Source of the DNA: DATJGR01 sp963735085
GTDB lineage: Bacteria > Pseudomonadota > Gammaproteobacteria > Pseudomonadales > Azotimanducaceae
DNA: 64,000 nt
Assembly: GCA_963735085.1 (NCBI GenBank)
Contig: CAVTJP010000005.1
Span: forward strand, 2,599,594 to 2,663,593
Reading direction: 5' to 3'
Both the position numbers and the translations under genes were made by a program. Position 1 is the stretch's first letter; each line of letters opens with the position of its first letter. Positions 53,406 through 62,716 of the stretch are shown here, one piece after another. The notes under the pieces were generated by a model. The model was not told the origin of the DNA, did no database searches, and worked only from the letters and a program-made list of their open reading frames with translations.

Positions 53406-54018
53406 CCGGCCGATCGGATTTCTGTGCCTGGGATTGCTCGTCCTTGCACTGGGTCCATTGGCGAGAACGTTTGCCTTGCCAGCCAGCGTATCAATCAGCC
53501 AGACTTCGCTGCCGTTGATCAAAGGCTGCGTTTCGATGCGAGGCTGGCACGGCCAATGGTCGCCGAGCTTCGTTGGTGCCGACTACACCGCGGCAGGCAG
53601 CTACCAATGCGACGGCTACCGTCTCTATGTCAATGTTGTGCAGTACGTCGAACAGCACCAAGGCAAGGAAGCGGTCGGCGAGTTCAATCATGTCATCCCG
53701 CGGAAGTGGTGGAACGACACCACGCGCCAGCAACGGCAAGTCACAAGTAAACTTACCGTGAACGAATATCGGGTCGAACGGACGTCCAGGCAATTGACAA
53801 TCTGGAACTGGTACGCGGTTGGCCTGCAACCCACGCCCTCGCAGTTGATGACGAAGGCGCTGGAAGCGTTCAACGCGTTGACACTGCACCGGAAGGCAAC
53901 CAGCAACATCACCGTTGCCGTCGAAGCCGATCCGCGCTTCGATGCCACGAAGGTTTTAACCAGGGATACGGACCACATCTGGACATGGTTCGAGGCGGGC
54001 ATGAAGTCAAACGGATGA
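53392..54018 (+). CDS. epsI: EpsI domain protein
   Basis: 208-residue protein with an N-terminal signal anchor (LCLGLLVLALGPLA) and an EpsI/DUF3485 domain (WSPSFVGADYTAAGSYQCDGYRLYVNVVQYVEQHQGKEAVG, then TVNEYRVERTSRQLTIWNWYAVG). EpsI is fused to, or encoded beside, exosortase in many genomes and is thought to help its action. Start GTG at 53392 lies inside the xrtA 3' end; no better start is seen. Stop overlaps the next gene (ATGA). Located in the periplasm, membrane-anchored. Confidence 0.9.
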   Translation: MPRVSRPIGFLCLGLLVLALGPLARTFALPASVSISQTSLPLIKGCVSMRGWHGQWSPSFVGADYTAAGSYQCDGYRLYVNVVQYVEQHQGKEAVGEFNHVIPRKWWNDTTRQQRQVTSKLTVNEYRVERTSRQLTIWNWYAVGLQPTPSQLMTKALEAFNALTLHRKATSNITVAVEADPRFDATKVLTRDTDHIWTWFEAGMKSNG

Positions 54019-55149
54019 CGAACGATGTGTCCTCACCGCTGGTCGTCCACATCGTGGTGCGGTTCGATTACGGCGGCTTGGAAAATGGGTTGGTCAACCT
54101 GATCAATCGCATGCCCTCTTCATGCGCGCGGCATGCGGTCATCGCCCTGACCGCAGCCACGGAGTTCGCGTCTCGAATTGAAAGCGATGGCGTGCAGGTC
54201 TATGCGATTGGCAAGCGGCCGGGTAAGGATCCCGCAGCTTACGTGAGGCTCTACAAGTTGTTGCGACGCTTGCGACCGGACGTCGTGCACACCCGCAACC
54301 TTGGCACGCTGGATTGCCAGGTGGTTGCGTTGCTGGCGGGCGTCCGGCGGCGCGTGCACAGCGAGCACGGTTGGGACACCACGGACCAGGAGGGGCGGAG
54401 CCGGAAGTACCGGGCACTGCGGCGTGTGTTGTCGACGTTGGTCGATTGCTGCGTTGCGCTGTCGGGCGAGTTGGAAAACTGGTTGATCGAGGACGTCGGT
54501 GTTCCGCGTCGTAAGGTAATGCGGATCAGCAATGGTGTTGATACCAATCGCTTCGTCCCGCCGCAGAGACCGAGTAGGGAGCGCGATGCCGTCGTCATCG
54601 GCACGGTTACCCGGTTCAGCGACATCAAGGACCCGCTCAACACACTTGATGCGTTTGCGCGCCTCAGAAGGGCTGTTGGATCCGCTCGAAAGGTGCGCCT
54701 GATCATGGTTGGCGACGGTCCCCTGTATGGAGACGGTAAAATCTCAGGTCCACGACCTTGGACTCGCCGACGATGTCTGCCTGCCCGGAAGCCAGATCGA
54801 TGTGGCGCCGTGGCTGCAGCGCATGGATCTCTTCGTGATGGGTTCTCGTCGCGAAGGCATCTCCAATACCATTCTCGAGGCGATGGCCTCCGGGCTTGCG
54901 GTCGTGGCCACCGGTACCGGGGGCAATCTCGAACTGGTCGAACCCAATGTAACCGGTGCGCTGGTTCCGCCGCAGTCACCCGATGCGCTCGCCGCGGCAA
55001 TGCAGCCTTACGTGCTCGACGACGCGCTGCGCGCACGTCACGGCGGCGCGGGGCGAAACCGCGTGATCGAACGATTTTCGCTCGATGCGATGGTGAGTCG
55101 TTACGCAGCGCTCTACACACGATCTCGTCAATCGACTCGGGCTGCATAA
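54015..55149 (+). pseudogene. XrtA-associated glycosyltransferase, frameshifted near 54735
   Basis: GT4 glycosyltransferase split in two frames. Removing one base (most likely one G of GG at 54735-54736, possibly a base in the CCCC at 54720-54723) gives a 377-residue protein with GDGPLYGDVKSQVHDLGLADD across the join. Typical parts are VVRFDYGGLENGLVNLI (donor-site loop), VHTRNLGTLDCQ, SEHGWD and the C-terminal EGISNTILEAMASGLAVVATGTGGNLELV (UDP/GDP-sugar binding). It resembles the sugar transferase family found in XrtA/PEP-CTERM loci. ATG at 54015 overlaps the epsI stop. Adds a sugar to the polymer repeat unit. Confidence 0.85.
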
Positions 55150-55152
55150 TTC

Positions 55153-57047
55153 ATGTGTGGCATTACCGGCATTGTCGATCTGAAGGCACGGCGTCCGATC
55201 GATTCGGATCTGCTCGCGCGCATGAACGCGTCTCTCGAACACCGTGGCCCCGATGGCGACGGCTTTCATGTCGAGCCCGGTGTCGGTTTGGGTCATCGTC
55301 GACTGTCGATCATCGATCTCGAAGGCGGCAAGCAGCCTCTCTACAACGAAGACCACAGCGTCGTCGTCACCTACAACGGAGAGATCTACAACTTCAAGGA
55401 AATCGAGGTCGAGTTGCGCTGCGCGCGGACACATGTTCCGCACGCGATGCGATACCGAAGTGATCGTGCACGCATGGGAGGAATGGGGCGAACGCTGTCT
55501 CGAGCGGTTCAACGGCATGTTTGCGTTTGCAATCTGGGATCGCAACAGCGACACGTTGTTTCTGGCGCGCGACCGGCTCGGCATCAAACCGCTGTACTAC
55601 ACACTGCTTGCCGATGGACGCCTGCTGTTCGCCTCGGAACTCAAGGCGCTGATGCGTGCGCCGGATGTACCGAGGCGAGTCGATGCGACTGCGGTCGAGG
55701 ACTACTTTGCGTTTGGCTACGTCCCCGACCCGAAGACCATTTTCGTCGGAGTTCATAAGCTCGAGCCTGGCTCACTACATCGTGGCGAAGCGCGGCGCGA
55801 CCGCCATCGTGCCGCAACGCTATTGGGACGTGCCGCTGTTCGGATCCACCGATCAGCGCTCCGGCAACGATTCTGACGTCGACGTGGTCGAGGCGCTGAA
55901 AGAGTCGGTGGCGCGCCGTCTCGTTGCCGACGTGCCGCTCGGTGCGTTTCTCTCGGGCGGGATCGACTCCAGCGCGGTCGTCGCGATGATGCGCGAGATT
56001 GGCGTCGCGCACCTGCTGACGTGTTCGATCGGCTTCAACGAATCCCGCTATGACGAGTCGACATACGCCCAACTCGTTGCCGAGCAGAAGCACACAGACC
56101 ATCGTGTCGAGACCGTCGATGCGTCGGACTATAGCTTGCTGGAACAACTGCCTTCGATCTACGACGAGCCGTTCGCCGACAGCTCCGCGATTCCGACCTA
56201 TCGGGTGTGCAAGTTGGCGCGCAAGCACGTCACGGTGGCGCTATCGGGCGATGGCGGCGACGAGAACTTCATCGGCTATCGTCGCTATCGGCTGTTCCAG
56301 ATGGAGGAGCGAATCCGCGCGCCGATCCCGCTGGCGATTCGCAGGCCGGTATTTGGTGCGCTGGGACGTTTGTATCCGAAGCTCGATTGGGCGCCGCGCG
56401 TGTTTCGCGGTAAGACCACGTTCCAGGCGTTGGCGCGGTGCGCGTCGGAAGCGTATCGCCATGGCGTCACGATTTCGGCCGACGACATGCGCCGAAAACT
56501 CTACTCGAAGACGCTGTCGAGCGAGTTGCAGGGTTACGGCGCGGAGCAGGTTTTCGCGCGCCACTTGCAGGGTCGCGAATTCAGCGATGCACTGCGCATG
56601 GTGCAGTATCTGGATTTCAAGACCTATCTGCCCGGCGACATTTTGACCAAGGTCGACCGCGCAAGCATGGCGCATAGCCTCGAAGTGCGCGTGCCGTTCC
56701 TCGACTATCGGTTTGTGGAAAAGATCGCTGCGATGCCGTCGAGCTTCAAGCTGAGAGGTGGAGAGGCGAAGTTTGCGTTGAAGAAGGCACTCGAACCCCA
56801 CCTGCCGCACGATGTGCTGTATCGGCGCAAGATGGGGTTCGCGGTGCCACTGGATGTGTGGTTTCGGGGACCGCTCGCACAGCGTCTTTCGGACGTCATC
56901 AATGGGGAACGTTTGCGCGATAGCGGACTGTTCGAGCCGAGCGGGCTTGCGAGGCTGGTCGATGAGCATCGAACGCGGAAACGCGATCACAGCGCCATCT
57001 TGTGGTCGCTACTGATGTTCGATGGATTCCTTGGCAACGAAGCTTGA
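55153..57047 (+). pseudogene. asparagine synthase-like amidotransferase 1, frameshifted twice
   Basis: XrtA-type asparagine synthase (glutamine-hydrolysing) broken at two places. An extra T near 55420 interrupts ELRARGHMFRT-like sequence and an extra base at 55771-55772 interrupts KLEPGHYIVAKR. Without them the protein has 630 residues. The Ntn domain begins MCGITGIVDL with the Cys2 nucleophile and RGPDGDG; the ATP-pyrophosphatase domain has LSGGIDSSAV near residue 275 and GDGGDENFIGY. Such enzymes in EPS loci probably amidate a sugar acid or peptide. The first gene of two similar amidotransferases (see 58233). Both errors fit uncorrected sequencing insertions, as the rest is uninterrupted. 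Confidence 0.85.
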
Positions 57048-57170
57048 TGCGATGTCGCGCGGTGTGTTTACAAGTCCACAAACCTGGCGGGTGCGCTTCG
57101 GCTAGAATTTCGCGCTGCCAACAGGCATTTGCGTCGTTCGGAACAAGCAGTGTCGATATGAGGAGACGCC

Positions 57171-58199
57171 GTGACGGACGTCAACGTCCATAAACTGGAC
57201 AACGCGGCCCGCGCGCGCTGGGATTCCTTCGTGCAAGGTTGCACTGACGCGACGTTCTTTCACCTGTCCGCGTGGGCGGACGTCATCGAAGCCGAGATGG
57301 GCTGTGCGAGTCACTACCTATATGCGCAACGAGATGGCGTGATTGTCGGGGTTCTGCCGCTCAGCCGTGTTCGCAACATGATAGCGGGTGACGTGCTCAT
57401 CTCGACGCCGTTTCTAGTGTACGGCGGCGCAGTCGGTGATGCTGATGCGGTGCAGGCTTTGGTAGATGCGGCGCGACACTTGGCGGAGGAGCTCGGCGTG
57501 GACTACCTGGAACTGCGCAACCGGCGGCCGCTCGACGGTGATTGGCAGACGAAAGACTTGTACGTCACGTTTCGCAAATCGCTCGCTACCGATATTGAAG
57601 GAAACATGCAGGCGATTCCGCGCAAGCAGCGCGCAATGGTTCGCAAAGGCATCAAGGCGGGCACCGAGGTCGTGTGGGATCCGGATCTCGACGTGTTTTA
57701 CGCAGTGTTCTCAGAGAGCTATCGGAATCTCGGCACGCCGGTTTTCGGCAAGTCGCTGTTCGCGCGCCTGCTGGCGGCGTTCCCGGAGCAGGTGTGGGTG
57801 ACCACGATCGCGAAGGATGCGCAGCCACTCAGCAGCGTCGTCAGCTTCGTGTTTCGCGATGAGGTGCTGCCGTACTATGGCGGCAGTGTGGCGGCGGCAC
57901 GGGAGTTTGCGGCGAACGATTTTATGTATTGGACTGTCATGGAGCGCGCGGTTGAGCGTGGTCTGAGGACATTCGACTACGGCCGGAGCAAGATCGATAC
58001 GGGCTCGTTTCATTTCAAGAAGCACTGGGGGTTCGAACCGGAACCACTCGCGTATCAGTATCATCTGGTGCAATCCAAAGAACTTCCGAATTTGAGCCCC
58101 ACCAATCCGAAGTTCCAATTGCCGATCGAATTGTGGAAACGCCTGCCTATCGGTGTCACGCGCATCGTCGGTCCATCGATCGCGCGGCGGCTGGCATAG
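57171..58199 (+). CDS. FemAB-like XrtA/PEP-CTERM-associated protein
   Basis: 342-residue GNAT-fold protein of the FemAB family found in exosortase loci. Typical parts are SFVQGCTDATFFHLSAWADVIEAEMG near the start, the PRKQRAMVRKGIKAG region, YRNLGTPVFGK and the C-terminal RTFDYGRSKIDTGSFHFKKHWGFEPEPL. FemAB-type enzymes transfer an aminoacyl group from tRNA; a role in modifying the polymer or lipid carrier is likely but not shown. GTG start at 57171 follows AGGAGA. It lies between two amidotransferase genes. Confidence 0.88.
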   Translation: MTDVNVHKLDNAARARWDSFVQGCTDATFFHLSAWADVIEAEMGCASHYLYAQRDGVIVGVLPLSRVRNMIAGDVLISTPFLVYGGAVGDADAVQALVDAARHLAEELGVDYLELRNRRPLDGDWQTKDLYVTFRKSLATDIEGNMQAIPRKQRAMVRKGIKAGTEVVWDPDLDVFYAVFSESYRNLGTPVFGKSLFARLLAAFPEQVWVTTIAKDAQPLSSVVSFVFRDEVLPYYGGSVAAAREFAANDFMYWTVMERAVERGLRTFDYGRSKIDTGSFHFKKHWGFEPEPLAYQYHLVQSKELPNLSPTNPKFQLPIELWKRLPIGVTRIVGPSIARRLA

Positions 58200-58232
58200 T
58201 GCGCGCGCGCCAGACCACCAAGTAGCCGATCG

Positions 58233-60167
58233 ATGTGCGGTGTCTACGGAATCCTCGACCTTGGCCGCCGGCGCTCGTGCGACAATACGCTCGCGCGGAT
58301 GGCGGAGGTCACGGTTCATCGCGGACCGGACGACGAAGGTCGCTACACGGACGGTCCATTCACGATGGGAATGCGCCGCCTGTCGATCATCGATCTCGAC
58401 AGCGGACATCAGCCGATTTCCAACGAGGACGGTACAGTCTGGGTCGTCTGCAACGGCGAGATATATAACTTTCGAGCGTTGCGCGCTGATCTGCAGGCGA
58501 AAGGACATCGCTTTCAAACGCGCAGCGATACCGAAGTCATCGTCCATCTGTATGAGGAGTACGGTGATGATCTCGTACAACATCTCGACGGCATGTTCGG
58601 CTTTGCGCTGTGGGACGTCCGCAAACGTAATCTCTTGATCGCACGTGACCCGCTCGGCATCAAGCCGATGTATCTCAAACGCGAACCGGGCCGCGTGCTG
58701 TTCGCATCGGAACTCAAGGCAATTCTCGGCGCGCTGGAAACGACACCGGCGTTCGATGCGGTTGCGCTGCGAGAATATTTGTCCCTTGGCTACGTGCCGG
58801 CGCCCCTCAGCATATTTGCCGGGATCGAAAAGCTCGAAGCCGGTTCGATGTTTCGAATCAGCCTGTGCAACGGCGAAGGCAGTACGCAGCGCTTCTGGCA
58901 CCCCTCGCAACGAAAATCGCGCAGCAATCCTTCTGATTGGGTCGAGTCAGTTCGGGCACAAATTGAAGCATCCGTCACCGCGCAGATGGTCAGCGACGTG
59001 CCGCTCGGGGCATTCCTGAGCGGTGGTATCGACAGTAGTTCAGTTGTCGCCATGATGGCGAAGCACAGCGCGCAGCCGGTACGCACCTATTCGATCGGGT
59101 TCGAGGCAGAGGGCGCGGGTGCGCTGTACAACGAGTTAGAGTACGCCCGGCGCGTCTCCGACCTGTTTGGCACGGATCACCACGAAATCATCGTTCGGCC
59201 AGACGTGGCCGCGCTGCTTCCGAAGCTGCTCTGGCACATGGATGAGCCCGTGGCCGACTCGGCGTTCATTACCACCCATCTGGTTTCCGAATTGGCGCGG
59301 CAGGACGTCAAGGTCATCCTGTCCGGCGTCGGAGGCGACGAACTGTTCGGCGGGTATCGCAGGTATCTCGGCGGGTATTACGATCGTTGGATGGCGCTCG
59401 TCCCGCGCGCGATCACCCAGCGCTTGCTGGTACCGTTGGCGAAACGCCTGCCGAGCGATCGGCATTCGGCGATGCTGAACGTGATGCGCTATGCGAAGTC
59501 GTTCATCCTGTCGCAGGGCCTGGAGCCCGAAATGCGCTACCGGCAATACGTTGGAGTGTTTTCGGATCCAGGTCTCGAGAACCTGATGTTGGCGCCTCCT
59601 CGCCCCTGTACGAATGCGTTGACGAAGGCATTTGCCGGCGTCACGTCGGCAGATGCACTCGAAGCTCTGATGGAAGTGGACATGCTGACGCAACTGCCGG
59701 ACGACCTGCTATTGCTCACGGACCGGATGACGATGGCGAGTTCCATCGAATGCCGTGTGCCGCTGATAGATCAGGACTTGGTCGAACTGGCGCTCGACAT
59801 GCCGACCGAGTTGAAGATCAAAGGTCGCGACCTCAAACATGCGCTGAAGCGCGCGATGTACGGTGTGTTGCCTGACGACATTCTCTATCGAAGCAAACGG
59901 GGATTCGGCGCACCGATGGGTGCGTGGCTGAAACAATCGCTTGCAAAGATGACCGATTCGCTGCTATCGCAGGATGTGATCGAGAGACGCGGTCTTTTTC
60001 GCTACGAAGCTGTAGCGCGTTTAGTCGACGGACACCGGCGCAATCTCGACGACCACACCGATCATTTGCAGGCGCTGACGAATCTCGAAATCTTCTCGCG
60101 CGTATTTGTCGACGGTCGCAGCGTCGATGATGTGACAGTCGAACTGAAAGAGCTGAGTACGCAATGA
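58233..60167 (+). CDS. asparagine synthase-like amidotransferase 2
   Basis: 644-residue intact relative of the preceding amidotransferase. Cys2 in MCGVYGILDL starts the glutaminase domain (VHRGPDDEGRY near residue 29); the synthetase domain has FLSGGIDSSSV near 266, SGVGGDELFGGYRRYLGG and the C-terminal SKRGFGAPMGAWLK. The family is common in XrtA clusters, where it is thought to amidate a carboxyl group on a sugar. The ATG is set by the Cys2 rule. Stop overlaps the next ATG (ATGA). Confidence 0.92.
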   Translation: MCGVYGILDLGRRRSCDNTLARMAEVTVHRGPDDEGRYTDGPFTMGMRRLSIIDLDSGHQPISNEDGTVWVVCNGEIYNFRALRADLQAKGHRFQTRSDTEVIVHLYEEYGDDLVQHLDGMFGFALWDVRKRNLLIARDPLGIKPMYLKREPGRVLFASELKAILGALETTPAFDAVALREYLSLGYVPAPLSIFAGIEKLEAGSMFRISLCNGEGSTQRFWHPSQRKSRSNPSDWVESVRAQIEASVTAQMVSDVPLGAFLSGGIDSSSVVAMMAKHSAQPVRTYSIGFEAEGAGALYNELEYARRVSDLFGTDHHEIIVRPDVAALLPKLLWHMDEPVADSAFITTHLVSELARQDVKVILSGVGGDELFGGYRRYLGGYYDRWMALVPRAITQRLLVPLAKRLPSDRHSAMLNVMRYAKSFILSQGLEPEMRYRQYVGVFSDPGLENLMLAPPRPCTNALTKAFAGVTSADALEALMEVDMLTQLPDDLLLLTDRMTMASSIECRVPLIDQDLVELALDMPTELKIKGRDLKHALKRAMYGVLPDDILYRSKRGFGAPMGAWLKQSLAKMTDSLLSQDVIERRGLFRYEAVARLVDGHRRNLDDHTDHLQALTNLEIFSRVFVDGRSVDDVTVELKELSTQ

Positions 60168-61396
60168 AGATCCTGTACGTCTGCCACCGGGTACCGTATC
60201 CGCCGCAGCGCGGGGGCAAAATCCGGCCATACAATATGATCTCCCATTTTTCGCGAAATCACGACGTCACCGTCGCGTCACTGGCGCGCTCGATCGAAGA
60301 GTTCGAAGAGAGTCGAGGCTTGCTCGACCACTGCAAAGAACTGATCTGCGAGCGTGTGACATTGTTAGGCGCAGTGAGCCGCATGCTGGTGCGGACGCCG
60401 ACACCGACGCCGTTTTCGATGGGATATTTTTTCTCACCGGTGCTCAAGGCGCGCATTGCAGAGGCGGTCACCCGCGAACGGTTCGACCTGATCTTCGTGC
60501 ATTGCTCATCCGTTGCACAGTATGTCGCCGATGTAGTGGACGTACCCAAAATTCTCGACTTCGGCGATATGGATTCCCAGAAGTGGCAGGTCTATGGACA
60601 GGTTCGATCGTTTCCGATGTCGCTTGCATATCTGCTCGAGGGCAGGAAGCTCGAGGCCGAGGAAAAGCGACTGTCGCCGAAGTTCGATCTGAATACCTGC
60701 ACGACGCGGGAGGAACTGGACACGTTGCGCAGCTTCGCGACGGGAGTCGAATCGGATTGGTTTCCCAATGGGGTCGACCACGGCTATTTTGCGCCGACGG
60801 CAGAACCTTACGATACCGACCTGATCAGCTTTATTGGCCGTATGGACTATTACCCCAATCAAGAAGCGATGTTCCGATTCTGCCGGAGCACCTTACCGCT
60901 GATTCGAGCGCAACGTCCGAATGCCAGGCTGACAATCATTGGCGCCAATCCATCGCCGCAGATCAAACGGCTCGCGGAGTTGCCCGGCGTGAGCGTCACA
61001 GGCTCTGTGCCTGACGTACGTCCGTTCGTCACGCGTTCCGCGGTCAACGTTGCACCGCTTCGCATTGCGCGCGGCACCCAGAACAAGATCCTCGAATCGA
61101 TGGCGATGGGGGTACCGGTTGTCACCAGCGAGGTGGCGGCACGCGGTGTCGACGCGGTTCCCGGCGAACACTTGCTCTGCGCAACGACTCCGGTCGACGA
61201 ATCACGCGCGGTGATCGAGCTGTTGTCCGATCCGCAGAAGCGCGCGCGATTCAGCGATAGCGCCCGCGCGCGGGTCTTGAGCCATCACGATTGGAAGGCA
61301 TCGATGTGCCGGCTCGATGGCATCGTGGAGCGCTGCCTGGCGCGTGCCAAACGACACGATCGAGTCGCGCAGCGAGCCGCCGCGCCTGTGAGGTAG
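60164..61396 (+). CDS. XrtA/PEP-CTERM system glycosyltransferase
   Basis: 410-residue GT4-type enzyme. It opens with MKILYVCHRVPYPPQRGGKIRPYNMI, a hallmark of the glycosyltransferase family seen in exosortase A loci, and continues with ILDFGDMDSQKW and a donor-site part (VNVAPLRIARGTQNKILESMAMGVPVVTS). It works at the cytoplasmic face of the inner membrane. The start overlaps the amidotransferase stop, which points to one operon. Sugar and linkage cannot be told. Confidence 0.92.
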   Translation: MKILYVCHRVPYPPQRGGKIRPYNMISHFSRNHDVTVASLARSIEEFEESRGLLDHCKELICERVTLLGAVSRMLVRTPTPTPFSMGYFFSPVLKARIAEAVTRERFDLIFVHCSSVAQYVADVVDVPKILDFGDMDSQKWQVYGQVRSFPMSLAYLLEGRKLEAEEKRLSPKFDLNTCTTREELDTLRSFATGVESDWFPNGVDHGYFAPTAEPYDTDLISFIGRMDYYPNQEAMFRFCRSTLPLIRAQRPNARLTIIGANPSPQIKRLAELPGVSVTGSVPDVRPFVTRSAVNVAPLRIARGTQNKILESMAMGVPVVTSEVAARGVDAVPGEHLLCATTPVDESRAVIELLSDPQKRARFSDSARARVLSHHDWKASMCRLDGIVERCLARAKRHDRVAQRAAAPVR

Positions 61397-61398
61397 AG

Positions 61399-62712
61399 AT
61401 GAGGATCAGTATCTTTGGTTTGGGCTATGTCGGCGCGGTTTCGTATGGCTGCCTTGCGGGACAGGGGCACGACGTCATCGGTGTCGATGTCGATGCGCAC
61501 AAGTTGGGCCTGCTGCAGAAGGGCATATCGCCGGTCGTCGAAGACGGCATGCCGGAATTGATCGAAGCTGCGATGCGCAGCGGGCGGGCGCGTGTCACCA
61601 GTGATGCCGCGGAAGGTGTTGCCAACTCGGAAATTTCATTCGTCTGCGTTGGCACGCCGTCGCGCCGCAACGGTGCTCACGATCTCACTGCGCTGCGTAG
61701 CGTTTGCGAACAAATCGGTAGTGCCATCTCAAAGAAGAAGACCGATCACGTCACGGTAATCCGCTCAACGGTTGCGCCGGGCACGACCGAAGACATCCTG
61801 ATACCCATCCTCGAGGAAGCGTCGGGAAAGCGACTCGGGAGCGGGTTGCATGTGTGCTTCCAGCCCGAATTCCTGCGCGAAGGGGTGTCGATCAAAGACT
61901 TCGAAAATCCGCCGATGACGATCGCCGGGGGTGTGGGGTTCGGTGTCGATACGTTGCGGACCCTGTCGCAGGACTTGCCGTGCGAGTTCATTGCCACATC
62001 CATCCGAACCGCGGAAATGGTGAAGTTCTGCTGCAACGCGTTTCACGCGGTAAAGGTCGTGTTTGCCAACGAGGTAGGTCGGTTGTGCCACGGTCTGGAG
62101 ATGGACGGCCGTGAAGTCATGTCGCTGTTGTGCCAGGACACGCACCTCAACATCTCGCCGGCGTACCTGCGACCGGGTTTCGCATTCGGTGGATCGTGTC
62201 TGCCGAAGGATCTGCGTGCGCTGATCAACATGTCGCGAGACGTTGCGGTCGAGCTGCCGCTGCTTGCGAGCGTGCTGCCGAGCAACGAAACGCAGATCGC
62301 ACATGCGTTGGATATTGTGCTGCGAACCAAGCGTCGCCGCATCGGCATGATCGGCGTGAGCTTCAAGGGTGGCACCGACGACTTGCGCGAGAGCCCGCTG
62401 CTGGAACTCGCCGAACGTCTGATCGGAAAGGGGATGGACGTGAGGATTTATGATCCAGAGGTCAACCTGTCGCGCATCAGAGGGTCGAACCGCGCGTTCG
62501 TCGAAGAGTCGATCCCACACATTGCTTCGATCATGACCGACGACGTGGCGCAGCTGGTGCGTAGCTGTGATGTGATCGTGGTTGGGGCCCGAGATGCTGC
62601 GGCGGAGTCGTGCCTACGCGCCCACCCCGACGCTAGCCGCACCTTGGTGGATTTGGTTGGCATGACCGGTGTCTCGGAGACCATGGGGCAATACCACGGA
62701 ATTTGTTGGTGA
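61399..62712 (+). CDS. algD: GDP-mannose 6-dehydrogenase (AlgD-like)
   Basis: 437-residue nucleotide-sugar dehydrogenase. The Rossmann start MRISIFGLGYVGAVSYGCLA, the FVCVGTPSRRNG segment, the EFLREG substrate loop, the catalytic Cys in PGFAFGGSCLPKDLRAL and the GTDDLRESPLLELAERLIGKG part all agree with Pseudomonas AlgD, as does the ending GICW. AlgD oxidises GDP-mannose to GDP-mannuronate in two NAD+ steps. Start ATG at 61399 has GAGGTAGAG upstream. No alginate synthase (alg8/alg44) is nearby, so the uronic acid probably goes into the EPS made here. Confidence 0.92.
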   Translation: MRISIFGLGYVGAVSYGCLAGQGHDVIGVDVDAHKLGLLQKGISPVVEDGMPELIEAAMRSGRARVTSDAAEGVANSEISFVCVGTPSRRNGAHDLTALRSVCEQIGSAISKKKTDHVTVIRSTVAPGTTEDILIPILEEASGKRLGSGLHVCFQPEFLREGVSIKDFENPPMTIAGGVGFGVDTLRTLSQDLPCEFIATSIRTAEMVKFCCNAFHAVKVVFANEVGRLCHGLEMDGREVMSLLCQDTHLNISPAYLRPGFAFGGSCLPKDLRALINMSRDVAVELPLLASVLPSNETQIAHALDIVLRTKRRRIGMIGVSFKGGTDDLRESPLLELAERLIGKGMDVRIYDPEVNLSRIRGSNRAFVEESIPHIASIMTDDVAQLVRSCDVIVVGARDAAAESCLRAHPDASRTLVDLVGMTGVSETMGQYHGICW

Positions 62713-62716
62713 TGCG

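Noticed and set aside
61399..62712. Alginate biosynthesis operon
   Set aside because: Only the algD-like gene is present; no alg8, alg44 or epimerase genes occur, and the neighbours are XrtA-type EPS genes.
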